In this document: positions 1-7,883 of the stretch, one piece after another
How the letters are laid out: every line of letters begins with the position of its first letter
Numbering within the stretch: the first letter of the stretch is position 1
NCBI RefSeq assembly: GCF_001273775.1
Contig: NZ_CP011801.1
Coordinates: 62,001-126,000 of the forward strand
From: Nitrospira moscoviensis
GTDB lineage: Bacteria > Nitrospirota > Nitrospiria > Nitrospirales > Nitrospiraceae
Reading direction: 5' to 3'
DNA length: 64,000 nucleotides
The notes under the pieces: model-generated
What the model was told of the DNA's origin: nothing
Databases searched by the model: none
What the model saw: only the letters and a program-made list of their open reading frames with translations
Translations under genes and position numbers: made by a program

Positions 1-122
1 AAGGCCTCGGCGATCGCGAGGCTGCCCAGCTTGGTCGCGGGGACGGCGCTGAACGCGCCGTTGAAGGCGCCCATCGGCGTCCGCACGGCGCTGACGATGA
101 CGGATGTCTGTGGCGCGCTCAC
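1..122 (-). CDS. Acetyl-CoA acetyltransferase (thiolase), N-terminal part only
   Basis: The first 40 codons of a leftward gene are present and the rest lies outside the window. From a GTG start at 122 the translation contains VIVSAVRTPMGAFNGAFS, the typical start of the thiolase fold. Its start overlaps the stop of the E2 gene (GTGA), and GGGAG precedes it, so it should be translationally coupled to the operon. Thiolases make or cleave acetoacetyl-CoA. Here it would fit the acetoacetate released by fumarylacetoacetase, if a CoA transferase or ligase is present elsewhere; that link is inference. The catalytic cysteine region is not visible. Confidence 0.8.
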   Translation of the reverse strand, partial: MSAPQTSVIVSAVRTPMGAFNGAFSAVPATKLGSLAIAEA

Positions 123-1261
123 AGAATTTGCTCCCAATGACTCTGCTCGAGATAGTGCTTGACCTTCGCCATGAATTGATCCGCGGTCGCTCCGTCGATG
201 ACCCGATGGTCGAACGAGAGGCTGAGGTAGCCCATCGGGCGGATCGCAATGGCATCGTTGGTCACCACGGCCCGCTTTTGGATTGCGCCGACCCCGAGGA
301 TCGCGATCTGCGGCTGGTGAATGATCGGCGTGCTGAACAGGCTGCCGAACCCGCCATGGTTCGTGATCGTGAAGGTGCCGCCTTGGACCTCTTCGGGACT
401 CAGTTTCTTCGACCTGGCCCGCTCGGCCAGATCGACGATCTCCTTGGCCAACTGGCTGAGTCCTTTGCGGTCCGCGTGCCGCACCACCGGCACGAGCAAC
501 CCGTCTTCCAACGCCGTCGCGATCCCGATATGGAGATCCTTCTTGATGATAATGCCGTGCTCCGTCCAAGCCGAATTCACGATGGGAACATCCCGAAGGG
601 CTTTCGTCACGGCGCGTACGACGAACGGGAGATAGGTGAGGTCCCGGCCTTCCCGGAATTTGGCGACGCTCGAAAAATCGGCTTCAAAAAACGTCGCCAC
701 ATGGGCGGAGGTCTGCTTGCTCTGGACCATCCGTTCGGCGATGGTCTTACGCATCTGGGTCAGGGGACGAATCTCTTCGCCCATGGATGGCTCGCCGCCT
801 CCAGGCGCCACCGTGCCCTGTGCGCCGCGCTGGGCTATGAAGTCCAGGACATCGTTCTTGGTGACTCGGCCGCCGGCGCCCGTGCCTTTGACCTGCGCCA
901 GATCCACTCCGTGTTGCTTTGCCAGCTGCCGGACGGCGGGAGAATGATGCTCCTCGCCCGCTGGCGCCGGTTCCATCTGACGGACGACCACTCCGCCGAC
1001 GCGGTTGATCACGTCGGCCGGCGGCGTCCTTTCGATGCGGGCAAGCAGGGCGCCGACAGGAACCGTCTCTCCTTCCTTGACGAGAATCTCGCTCAACACG
1101 CCGGTGGCCGGCGAAGGGATTTCCAACGACACCTTCTCCGTTTCCACTTCCAGCAAAGACTGATCCTTCTCGATCGATCCTCCGGCGGGGATGAGCCACT
1201 TCACGACCGTGCCCTCGGCGATGCTTTCTCCCAGCTGCGGCATGATGATGTCGGTGGCCAC
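119..1261 (-). CDS. 2-oxo-acid dehydrogenase E2 (dihydrolipoyl acyltransferase)
   Basis: The 380-residue protein is the acyltransferase core of a 2-oxo-acid dehydrogenase complex. An N-terminal lipoyl domain carries the lipoyl lysine in ETEKVSLE. A peripheral-subunit-binding domain (HSPAVRQLAKQHGVDL...GRVTKNDVLDFI) and the catalytic domain follow, ending with the active-site motif DHRVIDG. A GTG start at 1261 is chosen because the lipoyl fold begins right after it (ATDIIMPQLGES) and GAGG lies just upstream; the longer reading frame adds a low-complexity stretch. It lies 86 bp after the E1beta gene and overlaps the thiolase. The substrate (pyruvate, branched-chain or aromatic 2-oxo acid) cannot be read from sequence alone. 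The location behind tyrosine-degradation genes makes an amino-acid-derived 2-oxo acid plausible. Confidence 0.93.
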   Translation of the reverse strand: MATDIIMPQLGESIAEGTVVKWLIPAGGSIEKDQSLLEVETEKVSLEIPSPATGVLSEILVKEGETVPVGALLARIERTPPADVINRVGGVVVRQMEPAPAGEEHHSPAVRQLAKQHGVDLAQVKGTGAGGRVTKNDVLDFIAQRGAQGTVAPGGGEPSMGEEIRPLTQMRKTIAERMVQSKQTSAHVATFFEADFSSVAKFREGRDLTYLPFVVRAVTKALRDVPIVNSAWTEHGIIIKKDLHIGIATALEDGLLVPVVRHADRKGLSQLAKEIVDLAERARSKKLSPEEVQGGTFTITNHGGFGSLFSTPIIHQPQIAILGVGAIQKRAVVTNDAIAIRPMGYLSLSFDHRVIDGATADQFMAKVKHYLEQSHWEQIL

Positions 1262-1347
1262 TGCAAACCTCGTGATCAGTGATGAGTGATCAGTGATGGG
1301 TGAAGCGAACAAGCATCCGAACTCGTCATGCATCACCCATCACTGTT

Positions 1348-2343
1348 TCAATACGCTGCCAGCTTCCGTGCCGCGGCTATGATGTCGCTCGTCTTCGGCA
1401 GGAAGAATTCCTCCAACGGCGTGCTGAACGGGACCGGTGTGTCCGGCGGCGCGACGCGGAGAATCGGCCCGTCCAAACAGTCGAAACAGTTTTCCGCCAA
1501 GAGCGCGGCGATCTCCGCTCCGATGCCGCCGGTCTTGTTGTCCTCGTGCAACAGAAGCGCTTTGCTGGTTTTGCGCACCGACGCGTAAATCGTCTCTTTG
1601 TCCAGCGGGATGAGCGTGCGAAGGTCGATCACTTCGAGGTCGATCCCTTCCTTGGCCAGGCTCTGCGCGGCTTCGAGCGCCAAATGGACCATCGCGCCAT
1701 AGGTCACGAGCGTGATGTCGGTGCCGGGGCGTTTGACGTCGGCCTTCCCGATCGGGACGATGTAGTCCTCCTTCGGCAGCGCGGCCTTGATCCGCCGGTA
1801 CAGAAATTTGTGCTCGAAATAAATCACCGGATTGGGATCTCGAATGGCCGCTTTCAAGAGCCCCTTCGCATCGTAGGGCGTGGAGGGGGCCACGAGCTTG
1901 AGACCCGGCGAATGAAAGAACCACCCTTCCGGACATTCGGAATGAAACGGCCCCCCGTGCACGCCGCCGCCGAACGGCGCGCGGATGACCATCGGCACCG
2001 CGGCTCCCCAGCGGTAATGATTCTTGGCCGCGACTTCGGTGATCTGATCGAAGGCGCAGGAGATGAAGTCCGCAAACTGCATTTCGACGACGGGACGGAG
2101 GCCCATCATCGCCGCGCCGATCGCCGCCCCGACAAAACCGGATTCGGCCAGCGGCGTGTCGATGATCCGCCACTCGCCGTATTTATCGAGGAAGCCCTCG
2201 GTGATTTTGAAGGCGCCCCCGTAGGTCCCGATATCTTCCCCCATCAAGAAGACCCGTTCATCGCGGGTCATCTCTTCGTCCAGGGCTTGGGAGATCGCCT
2301 CCAGGTAGCTCACTTCCCCTGTGGCTTGAGTCATGGTCGTCAT
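1348..2343 (-). CDS. 2-oxo-acid dehydrogenase E1 beta subunit
   Basis: The 331-residue protein is the beta subunit of an alpha2beta2 thiamine-diphosphate E1. It begins with SYLEAISQALDEEM and contains the conserved FLMGEDIGTYGGAF and VIRAPFGGGVHGGPFHS segments, then the C-terminal transketolase-like domain (VTYGAMVHLALEAA...LIPLDKETI). The ATG at 2343 is preferred over a longer frame because GGGAGGAG lies just upstream and the family homology starts there. The gene is 16 bp downstream of E1alpha, so the two subunits are co-translated. The 1262-1347 spacer to the E2 gene contains short direct repeats of GTGATCAGTGATG type, of no evident function. Confidence 0.94.
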   Translation of the reverse strand: MTTMTQATGEVSYLEAISQALDEEMTRDERVFLMGEDIGTYGGAFKITEGFLDKYGEWRIIDTPLAESGFVGAAIGAAMMGLRPVVEMQFADFISCAFDQITEVAAKNHYRWGAAVPMVIRAPFGGGVHGGPFHSECPEGWFFHSPGLKLVAPSTPYDAKGLLKAAIRDPNPVIYFEHKFLYRRIKAALPKEDYIVPIGKADVKRPGTDITLVTYGAMVHLALEAAQSLAKEGIDLEVIDLRTLIPLDKETIYASVRKTSKALLLHEDNKTGGIGAEIAALLAENCFDCLDGPILRVAPPDTPVPFSTPLEEFFLPKTSDIIAAARKLAAY

Positions 2344-2359
2344 AGGAGCTCCTCCCGGG

Positions 2360-3358
2360 CTAATGGCGTTCGGCCTTTTCCGCAAAGACCCCTTCCAGCA
2401 CCTCCGGCCCCTCCGGGAGCGGACTCTGCTCCGCGAATTCCAGCCCGGCTTCGACTTCTTTCTTCGCCCGTTCCGCCACATCCTTGAAGGACGCGTCATC
2501 GCCATACCCCAGCTGCTTGAGCAGTTGCTCGGCTTTCAGAATGGGATCTTTCTGTTTCCACTCTTCCAGCAGCTCGCGCGGCACGTACTTGGCGGGGTCG
2601 TGCTCGGAATGGCCGTGCATGCGCATCGTCTTGAATTCCAGAAACGTCGGCCCTCCTCCTTCCCTGGCCCGCGCGATGGCGCGCTTGGACGCCAGATACA
2701 CCGCCGCCACGTCGTTTCCATCCACGATCTCGCCCGGCATGCCGTAGGCTCTGGCCCGCTCGGCGATGTCCGTGATCGCCATCTGGTAGCGAAGAGGGGT
2801 CGAATAGGCGTATTGGTTGTTGTTGCAGAAGAAGACGACCGGGAGTGTGCGGACTGCGGCAAAGTTCATGGCTTCGTGGAAGTCCCCCCGGCTTGTTCCA
2901 CCGTCGCCGGTGCCCGTGAACACGACTCGGGCTTCACCCCGGATCTTGAACGCCAGCGCCGCACCGGCGGCGACCGGCAGATTGTCCGCCAGGTGACTGA
3001 CAAAGCCGATGATCCCGCGCTTGAGGTCTCCCATGTGCACGTTGCCGTCTTTCCCCTTCGTCGGGCCGGTCCGCTTGCCCAAATATTGCGCGAGCACCTC
3101 ACCGGGCGTGATGCCGCGGATCAGGAAGGCGCCCATGTCGCGGTGAAAGGGCGCGATCACGTCGTCGCGTTCCAACGCCGACGCATAGCCGACGGCGATC
3201 GCCTCCATCCCGTGGCTGGTGTAGACGCCGCCGACGATGCGTCCCTGGCGGTACAGTGCCGTGATGCGGTCCTCAAGTGTTCTGGTGAGCCGGAGGTAGT
3301 AGTGCATCTGGAGCAGGTCGGCTCGTTTGATCTCACGGGAAATGACGGCAAGATCCAT
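2360..3358 (-). CDS. 2-oxo-acid dehydrogenase E1 alpha subunit
   Basis: The 332-residue protein is the thiamine-diphosphate-binding alpha subunit. The TPP/Mg motif GTGDGGTSRGDFHEAMNFAA is followed by the FFCNNNQYAYSTP loop. HGMEAIAVGYASAL and the phosphorylation-loop region (HGHSEHDP) are also present. The FFCxNNxYAxSTP wording resembles branched-chain 2-oxo-acid E1alpha somewhat more than classical PdhA, but this is a weak discriminator. It is 27 bp downstream of the phosphoribosyltransferase-like gene and starts an E1alpha-E1beta-E2 block. No E3 (dihydrolipoamide dehydrogenase) gene is in the window. Confidence 0.93.
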   Translation of the reverse strand: MDLAVISREIKRADLLQMHYYLRLTRTLEDRITALYRQGRIVGGVYTSHGMEAIAVGYASALERDDVIAPFHRDMGAFLIRGITPGEVLAQYLGKRTGPTKGKDGNVHMGDLKRGIIGFVSHLADNLPVAAGAALAFKIRGEARVVFTGTGDGGTSRGDFHEAMNFAAVRTLPVVFFCNNNQYAYSTPLRYQMAITDIAERARAYGMPGEIVDGNDVAAVYLASKRAIARAREGGGPTFLEFKTMRMHGHSEHDPAKYVPRELLEEWKQKDPILKAEQLLKQLGYGDDASFKDVAERAKKEVEAGLEFAEQSPLPEGPEVLEGVFAEKAERH

Positions 3359-3385
3359 GACAAACCTCCAGAGGCTAAGGCTGGT

Positions 3386-4138
3386 TTACAAATCCGGCAT
3401 GTCCCTCCACGACAGCAGAGGCTTTTCGGCGCGGCACAGGGGGCAGTGGGCTGGCTCCCACTGCGGCATGTCCAAATCCGTCGCGTAATAAAATGGATGC
3501 CGGGCGATGAGTTCGTCCATCAGCGGGAACTGCCCGCTGTCGCGACGGGCGAAGACCATCATGCCGGCCAGGACGCCCCCGTGGTCCGTGATCACCGTAC
3601 CCAGTTTGCTCACGCAATTGCCGCGCGTGGTCACATCGTTGAGTGCCAGGAACCGCTCGCCGTCCGTGACCGCGCCGATCGCGATGTCCGTTCCGATCCG
3701 TCCCGTGTCGCAACTGTACGGTGTCAACGTCACGCGCAACGGCATCGTGCCGCGGAGCTGCTCCGCAATCCCTCCGGCGAGCCGCTCCGCGGCCGAACTG
3801 GTCGCGACGATTCCCGTCACGGGGTGATTATGAAACGTCCGCCTGACCCAGTCGGCCATGTCTCCGGCGATCAGTCCGATCAAGTCGGGGAAACGGGCGA
3901 CGGAGTCGAAGCGGAGATAGGTGGCCGTATGGTGGCCGGACACGACCTCCACGTGGGTATCGAAGAAGACCGCACGGGAGGTCCGCAAAATATGCAGGAT
4001 GTCCCACTCGGTCAGATTGGTATGCGACCCGGCCCGGATCACGGTTTCCAACTTCGAGTCGATCGCGGGCCCGCCGTAGAGCGCCCGGTGCCGATCCGCC
4101 AACTCAACAAGCGCCTGCCCGACAGTGCCGACAGTCAT
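3386..4138 (-). CDS. Phosphoribosyltransferase-like protein
   Basis: The 250-residue protein resembles orotate phosphoribosyltransferases. It has a long N-terminal hood, a substrate segment (HTATYLRFDSVARFPDLIGL) and a PRPP-loop-like strand (ERFLALNDVTTRGNCVSK) in place of the usual VDDVxTTG. The acidic residues of the loop are partly replaced (LND), so catalytic competence is uncertain. A C-terminal CPLC pair could bind metal. The ATG at 4138 overlaps the fumarylacetoacetase stop (ATGA), so it is coupled to the tyrosine-degradation genes. Pyrimidine synthesis would be odd in this position. A regulatory or salvage role is possible, but I cannot assign one. Confidence 0.6.
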   Translation of the reverse strand: MTVGTVGQALVELADRHRALYGGPAIDSKLETVIRAGSHTNLTEWDILHILRTSRAVFFDTHVEVVSGHHTATYLRFDSVARFPDLIGLIAGDMADWVRRTFHNHPVTGIVATSSAAERLAGGIAEQLRGTMPLRVTLTPYSCDTGRIGTDIAIGAVTDGERFLALNDVTTRGNCVSKLGTVITDHGGVLAGMMVFARRDSGQFPLMDELIARHPFYYATDLDMPQWEPAHCPLCRAEKPLLSWRDMPDL

Positions 4139-5133
4139 AATGCATCCCGCTTCGTTGCGCCCACCACCTGCGTTTTCAGGATGCCGATGGGCTGGATTTC
4201 CAATTCCACCACGTCGCCCGGCTTCAAGTAGCGATCCATCTCGAGCCCGCATCCGCCTCCGACGGTGCCCGATCCGAAGACATCGCCCGGGTAGATCGTT
4301 TCGCCGCGCGATACATGTGCGATCATCTGAGGGAACGACCAGTGGATCGTCCCGAACCGTCCCCGTGACCATTCCTCGCCGTTCACACGTGCGATCATCG
4401 TCACGGCGCCGAGATCCGCGATCTCGTCGGGCGTCACCAACCAAGGCCCTAACGCCGTGGCAAAGTCTTTCCCCTTCGCCGGACCCAGCCGGCAGGCCAT
4501 TTCTTGAAACTGAATGTCGCGGGCGCTGAAGTCGTTCATGATCGTGTAGCCGGCGATGTAGTCCTGCGCCTGCTGCTCCGAAATGTCGCGACCCTGGCGG
4601 CCGATCACGCATGCCAGCTCCAATTCATAGTCCAATTTAGCGGTATCCAGCGGCCACGGCAGCGTATCATCCGGCCCGATGATGGTCCGGTGATTGCCTT
4701 TGTAGTAGACAGGAAACTTGTACCATTCCGGCGGAATCGGCTGGCCCCGCTTCTTCGATGTGGCCGCGATGTGGTCTTCGAAGGCGATGAAGTCCCGCAG
4801 TGACGGCGGATTCGGAAGCGGGGCGACCAGCCGGATGTCGCCCGGCTGATAGAAGATCGTCTCACCGGCGGGTCCTTTGGACGAGGGAGCGAGCTGAGCC
4901 GCATAGTCCACCGCCCCGCGCGCGGCCGCCATCGTGGATGAGCCGCCTTCCAGGAATTCCAACATGGTGGAGGGAACCAAGGCGTCGGCCAAGCGCCGCG
5001 GCTGCGCTTCCCGCTGGTCCGCCAACCAACGGGCATAGGCCTGGTTTACGTCCACGATGGTGCGGCCATGCATCGCTCCCACTCGCGTAAAGGTGCCGAC
5101 GGGCGTGGCGACGAGAAAACTGACGAGTTTCAT
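4135..5133 (-). CDS. fahA: Fumarylacetoacetate hydrolase family protein
   Basis: The 332-residue protein is of the short bacterial FAH type. The C-terminal catalytic domain shows DFIAFEDHI, YELELACVIG and IAGYTIMNDFSARDIQ, with acidic metal ligands and the GSGTVGGGCGLE turn. The family cleaves C-C bonds of beta-dicarbonyl acids. Next to homogentisate dioxygenase it most likely turns fumarylacetoacetate into fumarate and acetoacetate. It overlaps both neighbours by ATGA (start 5133 on the hmgA stop, stop 4135 on the next start), so three genes are translated as a unit. No maleylacetoacetate isomerase gene is visible between hmgA and this gene. Isomerisation must occur elsewhere or non-enzymatically, or the protein acts on maleylacetoacetate directly. 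Confidence 0.88.
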   Translation of the reverse strand: MKLVSFLVATPVGTFTRVGAMHGRTIVDVNQAYARWLADQREAQPRRLADALVPSTMLEFLEGGSSTMAAARGAVDYAAQLAPSSKGPAGETIFYQPGDIRLVAPLPNPPSLRDFIAFEDHIAATSKKRGQPIPPEWYKFPVYYKGNHRTIIGPDDTLPWPLDTAKLDYELELACVIGRQGRDISEQQAQDYIAGYTIMNDFSARDIQFQEMACRLGPAKGKDFATALGPWLVTPDEIADLGAVTMIARVNGEEWSRGRFGTIHWSFPQMIAHVSRGETIYPGDVFGSGTVGGGCGLEMDRYLKPGDVVELEIQPIGILKTQVVGATKRDAL

Positions 5134-6239
5134 CGGCGGCTCCAACTCAAGGCGTAGTCCTTGACCTCCCACGGTGCCATCTCGGGCATGACCGTAAACG
5201 GCCGCTTCGATTCGATCATCACCGCGACCTCGTTCGTGTGCGTCTTGGACGTGCTCGACTGCACGGCGCTGGGCTGCGGTCCGTGATGGATGCCTTGGGG
5301 GTGCAACGTCAGCATACCCGGCTGGATCCCGGCGCGGCTGAAGAAGTCCCCCTGGTGGTAAAAGAGCACTTCGTCGTAGTCCATGTTGCGGTGGTAGAAC
5401 GGCACGCGCAGCGCTTCGGGATCGGTTTCCAGCGGTCGCGGAGCAAAGGTGGAAATGAGGCAGCCGCCGGCTTGAAACGTCCCATGCACGCTTGGCGGCA
5501 GGTGATAACGGGGGCTCGTCACGGGGCGGAAGTCGCGGACGTTGAGCTTCGCCACCCACAGGTCGCCTTTCCATCCGATGACGTCCATCGGATAAAACGG
5601 ATACGTGACCCGCGTCCAATGCCCGTCCCGCTTGATGTGGACTTCCCACGAGCGGCCCTGCGCTTCCGGCGGTTCCCCGATCTCCAGCTCAGGCGCGACC
5701 AGCACGCCTTTGTCGAACAGCGCGTGTTGACCGAGCGGACCACGCTCCGGAAGCGTCACGGCTTCCGGCGTTTCGGCGAGAAGGCAAAGGGCGGGGTCGC
5801 CGTCGACATGGATCCGGTAGGTCGTCCCTTTCGGGACGACGATATAGTCGCCCGGCTCGTAGGCCAGTATCCCATAGTCGCTCTCAAATCGGCCCGTTCC
5901 CCGGTGCACGAAATAAATTTCGTCGCCGTCCGCGTTCCGGACGAAATGCGTCATGGTCTCCGCCACGCGTGAAAGGTACAGGCTCACGTCCCGGCTCTGC
6001 ATGATGAGTACCGGCGGTACCGGAGAAAATTGACCGCCGGCGGTGGAAACAGTCGTGCAGACAAAGGCCCGCGGTTTCAAGGGACCTTCGATGGCCGTCC
6101 AACCCGTCGGTGGATGGGTTCGATAGAGATGGGACACCGGCCCGGAGAACCCGTTTCGACCGTGCTCCTCTTCACAAAGCCCCTCCGGGATACCGACGTG
6201 CGCCTGCTTGGGCACCTTGCCTTTCCGGTTGAGGTACAT
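5130..6239 (-). CDS. hmgA: Homogentisate 1,2-dioxygenase
   Basis: The 369-residue cupin opens the aromatic ring of homogentisate to maleylacetoacetate using Fe(II) and O2. The family's iron-ligand region is visible as HRNMDYDEVLFYHQGDF followed by LHPQGIHHGPQP, providing the His, Glu and His ligands. The length matches the compact bacterial forms rather than the roughly 430-residue eukaryotic type. The ATG at 6239 has GGGAGGG upstream. It lies 30 bp after the HPPD-like gene and overlaps the fumarylacetoacetase gene by ATGA. Confidence 0.93.
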   Translation of the reverse strand: MYLNRKGKVPKQAHVGIPEGLCEEEHGRNGFSGPVSHLYRTHPPTGWTAIEGPLKPRAFVCTTVSTAGGQFSPVPPVLIMQSRDVSLYLSRVAETMTHFVRNADGDEIYFVHRGTGRFESDYGILAYEPGDYIVVPKGTTYRIHVDGDPALCLLAETPEAVTLPERGPLGQHALFDKGVLVAPELEIGEPPEAQGRSWEVHIKRDGHWTRVTYPFYPMDVIGWKGDLWVAKLNVRDFRPVTSPRYHLPPSVHGTFQAGGCLISTFAPRPLETDPEALRVPFYHRNMDYDEVLFYHQGDFFSRAGIQPGMLTLHPQGIHHGPQPSAVQSSTSKTHTNEVAVMIESKRPFTVMPEMAPWEVKDYALSWSRR

Positions 6240-6269
6240 AGCCGGCCCTCCCCAAGTGACGGCGTCCGT

Positions 6270-6854
6270 TTATGAGGCCTTTTTGAGACCGCTCCTCACG
6301 CGAACCGGGATACTCTTGTACTCGATGATCGTCCGTTCCGTACCGGTGGCCTGGTCCCGCTCGATGTCCTTGTACAACGCTTCCACGGTGCTCCGGACAA
6401 AGGTCTTCGAGCGCTCCCCTCCATGATCCCGCTGGGTCAGCTCGATGAACATGCCGCTGCCGGGAAACAGCGGATAGGTGAAACGCTGCTTCAGCGGGCC
6501 GAACCCGTCGCGGCCTTCCTTCACCGGTCCGCTGAATTGCACGCCGTGCGATTCCCATTCCCGGCACACGGCGTCGATATCGTCCACTTCCAGGGCGACG
6601 TGCTGCACGCCCTGCCCGTACTTGTCGATGAACTCGTTGATTTGGGACTTCATGGCCTTGTCCCGGCCCTGCATGAGCGCGATTCTGGCCGTCCCACATT
6701 GAACCACGACGGTGTCCATGGAGGACGTCTCGCTGCCCACGTCGCGGGCCGACCAGATTACCTCAAACCCCAGCACCTTCGTGAACAGAAATTCCGCTGC
6801 CTCCAGGTTCTCCACGCAGAGAGTGATGTGATCGATGCCTCTCGCCTGGTTCAT
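6270..6854 (-). CDS. HPPD-like vicinal-oxygen-chelate dioxygenase (short form)
   Basis: At 194 residues this is about half the length of a classical 4-hydroxyphenylpyruvate dioxygenase. It has a single VOC bidomain: GIDHITLCVENLEAAEFLF, then GVQHVALEVDDIDAV, then MFIELTQRD. These supply the His, His and Glu that ligate iron in this superfamily. The FIELTQR wording is typical of the HPPD catalytic domain, and the gene heads an operon with homogentisate dioxygenase, so conversion of 4-hydroxyphenylpyruvate to homogentisate is the likely role. The ATG at 6854 is chosen for its GAGGAGG site. The missing non-catalytic N-terminal domain leaves room for another VOC function. Confidence 0.7.
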   Translation of the reverse strand: MNQARGIDHITLCVENLEAAEFLFTKVLGFEVIWSARDVGSETSSMDTVVVQCGTARIALMQGRDKAMKSQINEFIDKYGQGVQHVALEVDDIDAVCREWESHGVQFSGPVKEGRDGFGPLKQRFTYPLFPGSGMFIELTQRDHGGERSKTFVRSTVEALYKDIERDQATGTERTIIEYKSIPVRVRSGLKKAS

Positions 6855-7129
6855 AGTGGTGCCTCCTCGTGACGAAACGTCGTCCATCTTCAACGGGCAA
6901 CTCATCTATTTCAAGCATCGGATGATGTGATATTACTATTATTCATCGACAGTGACAAGCTCTTTTTGTGCTTCGTCTCGCAAGACGAGACCATAGATGG
7001 CTTATAAACAGTAGAGATTCGTTCAGCATAAGATGTTGCTATACTAATAGTGAAAGTATATCATCGTGACCATAAGCCAGAGGTGCTCGCCGTGATCCCG
7101 CCGCTCGCAACTCGCCACGGGAGGTGCCC
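6855..7129. promoter_or_regulatory. Divergent intergenic region, AT-rich, with inverted repeat
   Basis: This 275-bp AT-rich spacer separates the leftward tyrosine-degradation operon from the rightward tryptophanase operon and must hold both promoters. It contains the inverted repeat GTCTCG-CAAGA-CGAGAC (6975-6991), a possible regulator-binding site, and TATACT (7041-7046) as a candidate -10 for the rightward operon. I see no RNA gene or coding sequence in it. Confidence 0.5.
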
Positions 7130-7861
7130 ATGACGTTCTACGAAGAGATGAGGCGACTGGTACTCGGGCATGGGGCCATCAATAACTCCTATCTCACCCG
7201 CTTCCGGACCGGCGATCTATCCGACAAAGAGCTCGAGGAATTTGCAGTCGAGTTCTACAACTTCGCGCGGTTCTTTCCCCGAATTCTTGTCGCACAGCTG
7301 GTGAATACCGAGGATGAGCAGGTCGCCGACGAGCTCACCAAGGTGCTCTATTCCGAGTTGGGGGACGGTCAAACCCGACACCGCCATGAGCTGCTCTATC
7401 GCGACTTCCTTCGCTCGATCGGGATCGGCGTCCATGAGGCCATGACCCGGCCCATGCTGCCGTCGACCCGGGCCTATATCGAGGGGATGGAAGGCTTGTA
7501 TCGCGATGGAAACCACGCGAAGGCGTTGGGAGCCTCCTTCGGCCTGGAAAACATGGCCATTACGATGTGGGACCACCTGATCCCCGGGCTCGCTCACCTC
7601 AAGCGCACCCGCTACCCCCGGATGGACATGACCTATTTCACATTTCATCGCGAGCTCGAATCCACGCATGAAGAGGCGATGGAGCATGCGGTGGAGGCTG
7701 TCCAGGGAATAGCGAAGGCCGGCATGTCCGAACAGGACAAGGCTGACTTTCGGCAGGGCGTCCAGGCCGTCCTCGATTATCTCGAAGGATTCTGGATGGG
7801 CTTGGAACGGCGAGCGTCTCCCGATCACCGGTCTCCGGCGATCCGGTCTCACGCGGCGTGA
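7130..7861 (+). CDS. Haem-oxygenase-fold, putative iron-containing redox enzyme (TenA/PqqC/CADD-like)
   Basis: The 243-residue all-helical protein has the look of the haem-oxygenase-like superfamily. LYSELGDGQTRHRHELLYRDFL, ASFGLENMAITMWDHLIPGL and TYFTFHRELESTHEEAM place Glu and His residues where diiron members of this family bind metal. It starts at ATG 7130 with GGGAGG upstream and leads the operon with the HTH protein and tryptophanase. Such proteins oxidise small amines or amino acids or cleave C-C bonds. The substrate here is unknown, but an aromatic amino-acid derivative would fit the neighbours (inference). Confidence 0.7.
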   Translation: MTFYEEMRRLVLGHGAINNSYLTRFRTGDLSDKELEEFAVEFYNFARFFPRILVAQLVNTEDEQVADELTKVLYSELGDGQTRHRHELLYRDFLRSIGIGVHEAMTRPMLPSTRAYIEGMEGLYRDGNHAKALGASFGLENMAITMWDHLIPGLAHLKRTRYPRMDMTYFTFHRELESTHEEAMEHAVEAVQGIAKAGMSEQDKADFRQGVQAVLDYLEGFWMGLERRASPDHRSPAIRSHAA

Positions 7862-7883
7862 CGAAATATCCAAGGAGCCGTGC

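Noticed and set aside
747..1199. Long antisense frames throughout the GC-rich flanks (for example 104-1282 plus, 2333-4231 plus, 57292-59091 plus)
   Set aside because: They are antisense to clearly conserved enzymes and arise from high GC content.
1262..1347. GTGATCAGTGATG direct repeats between E1beta and E2 as a regulatory element
   Set aside because: Short simple repeats in an operon spacer with no symmetry or known site; probably slippage.
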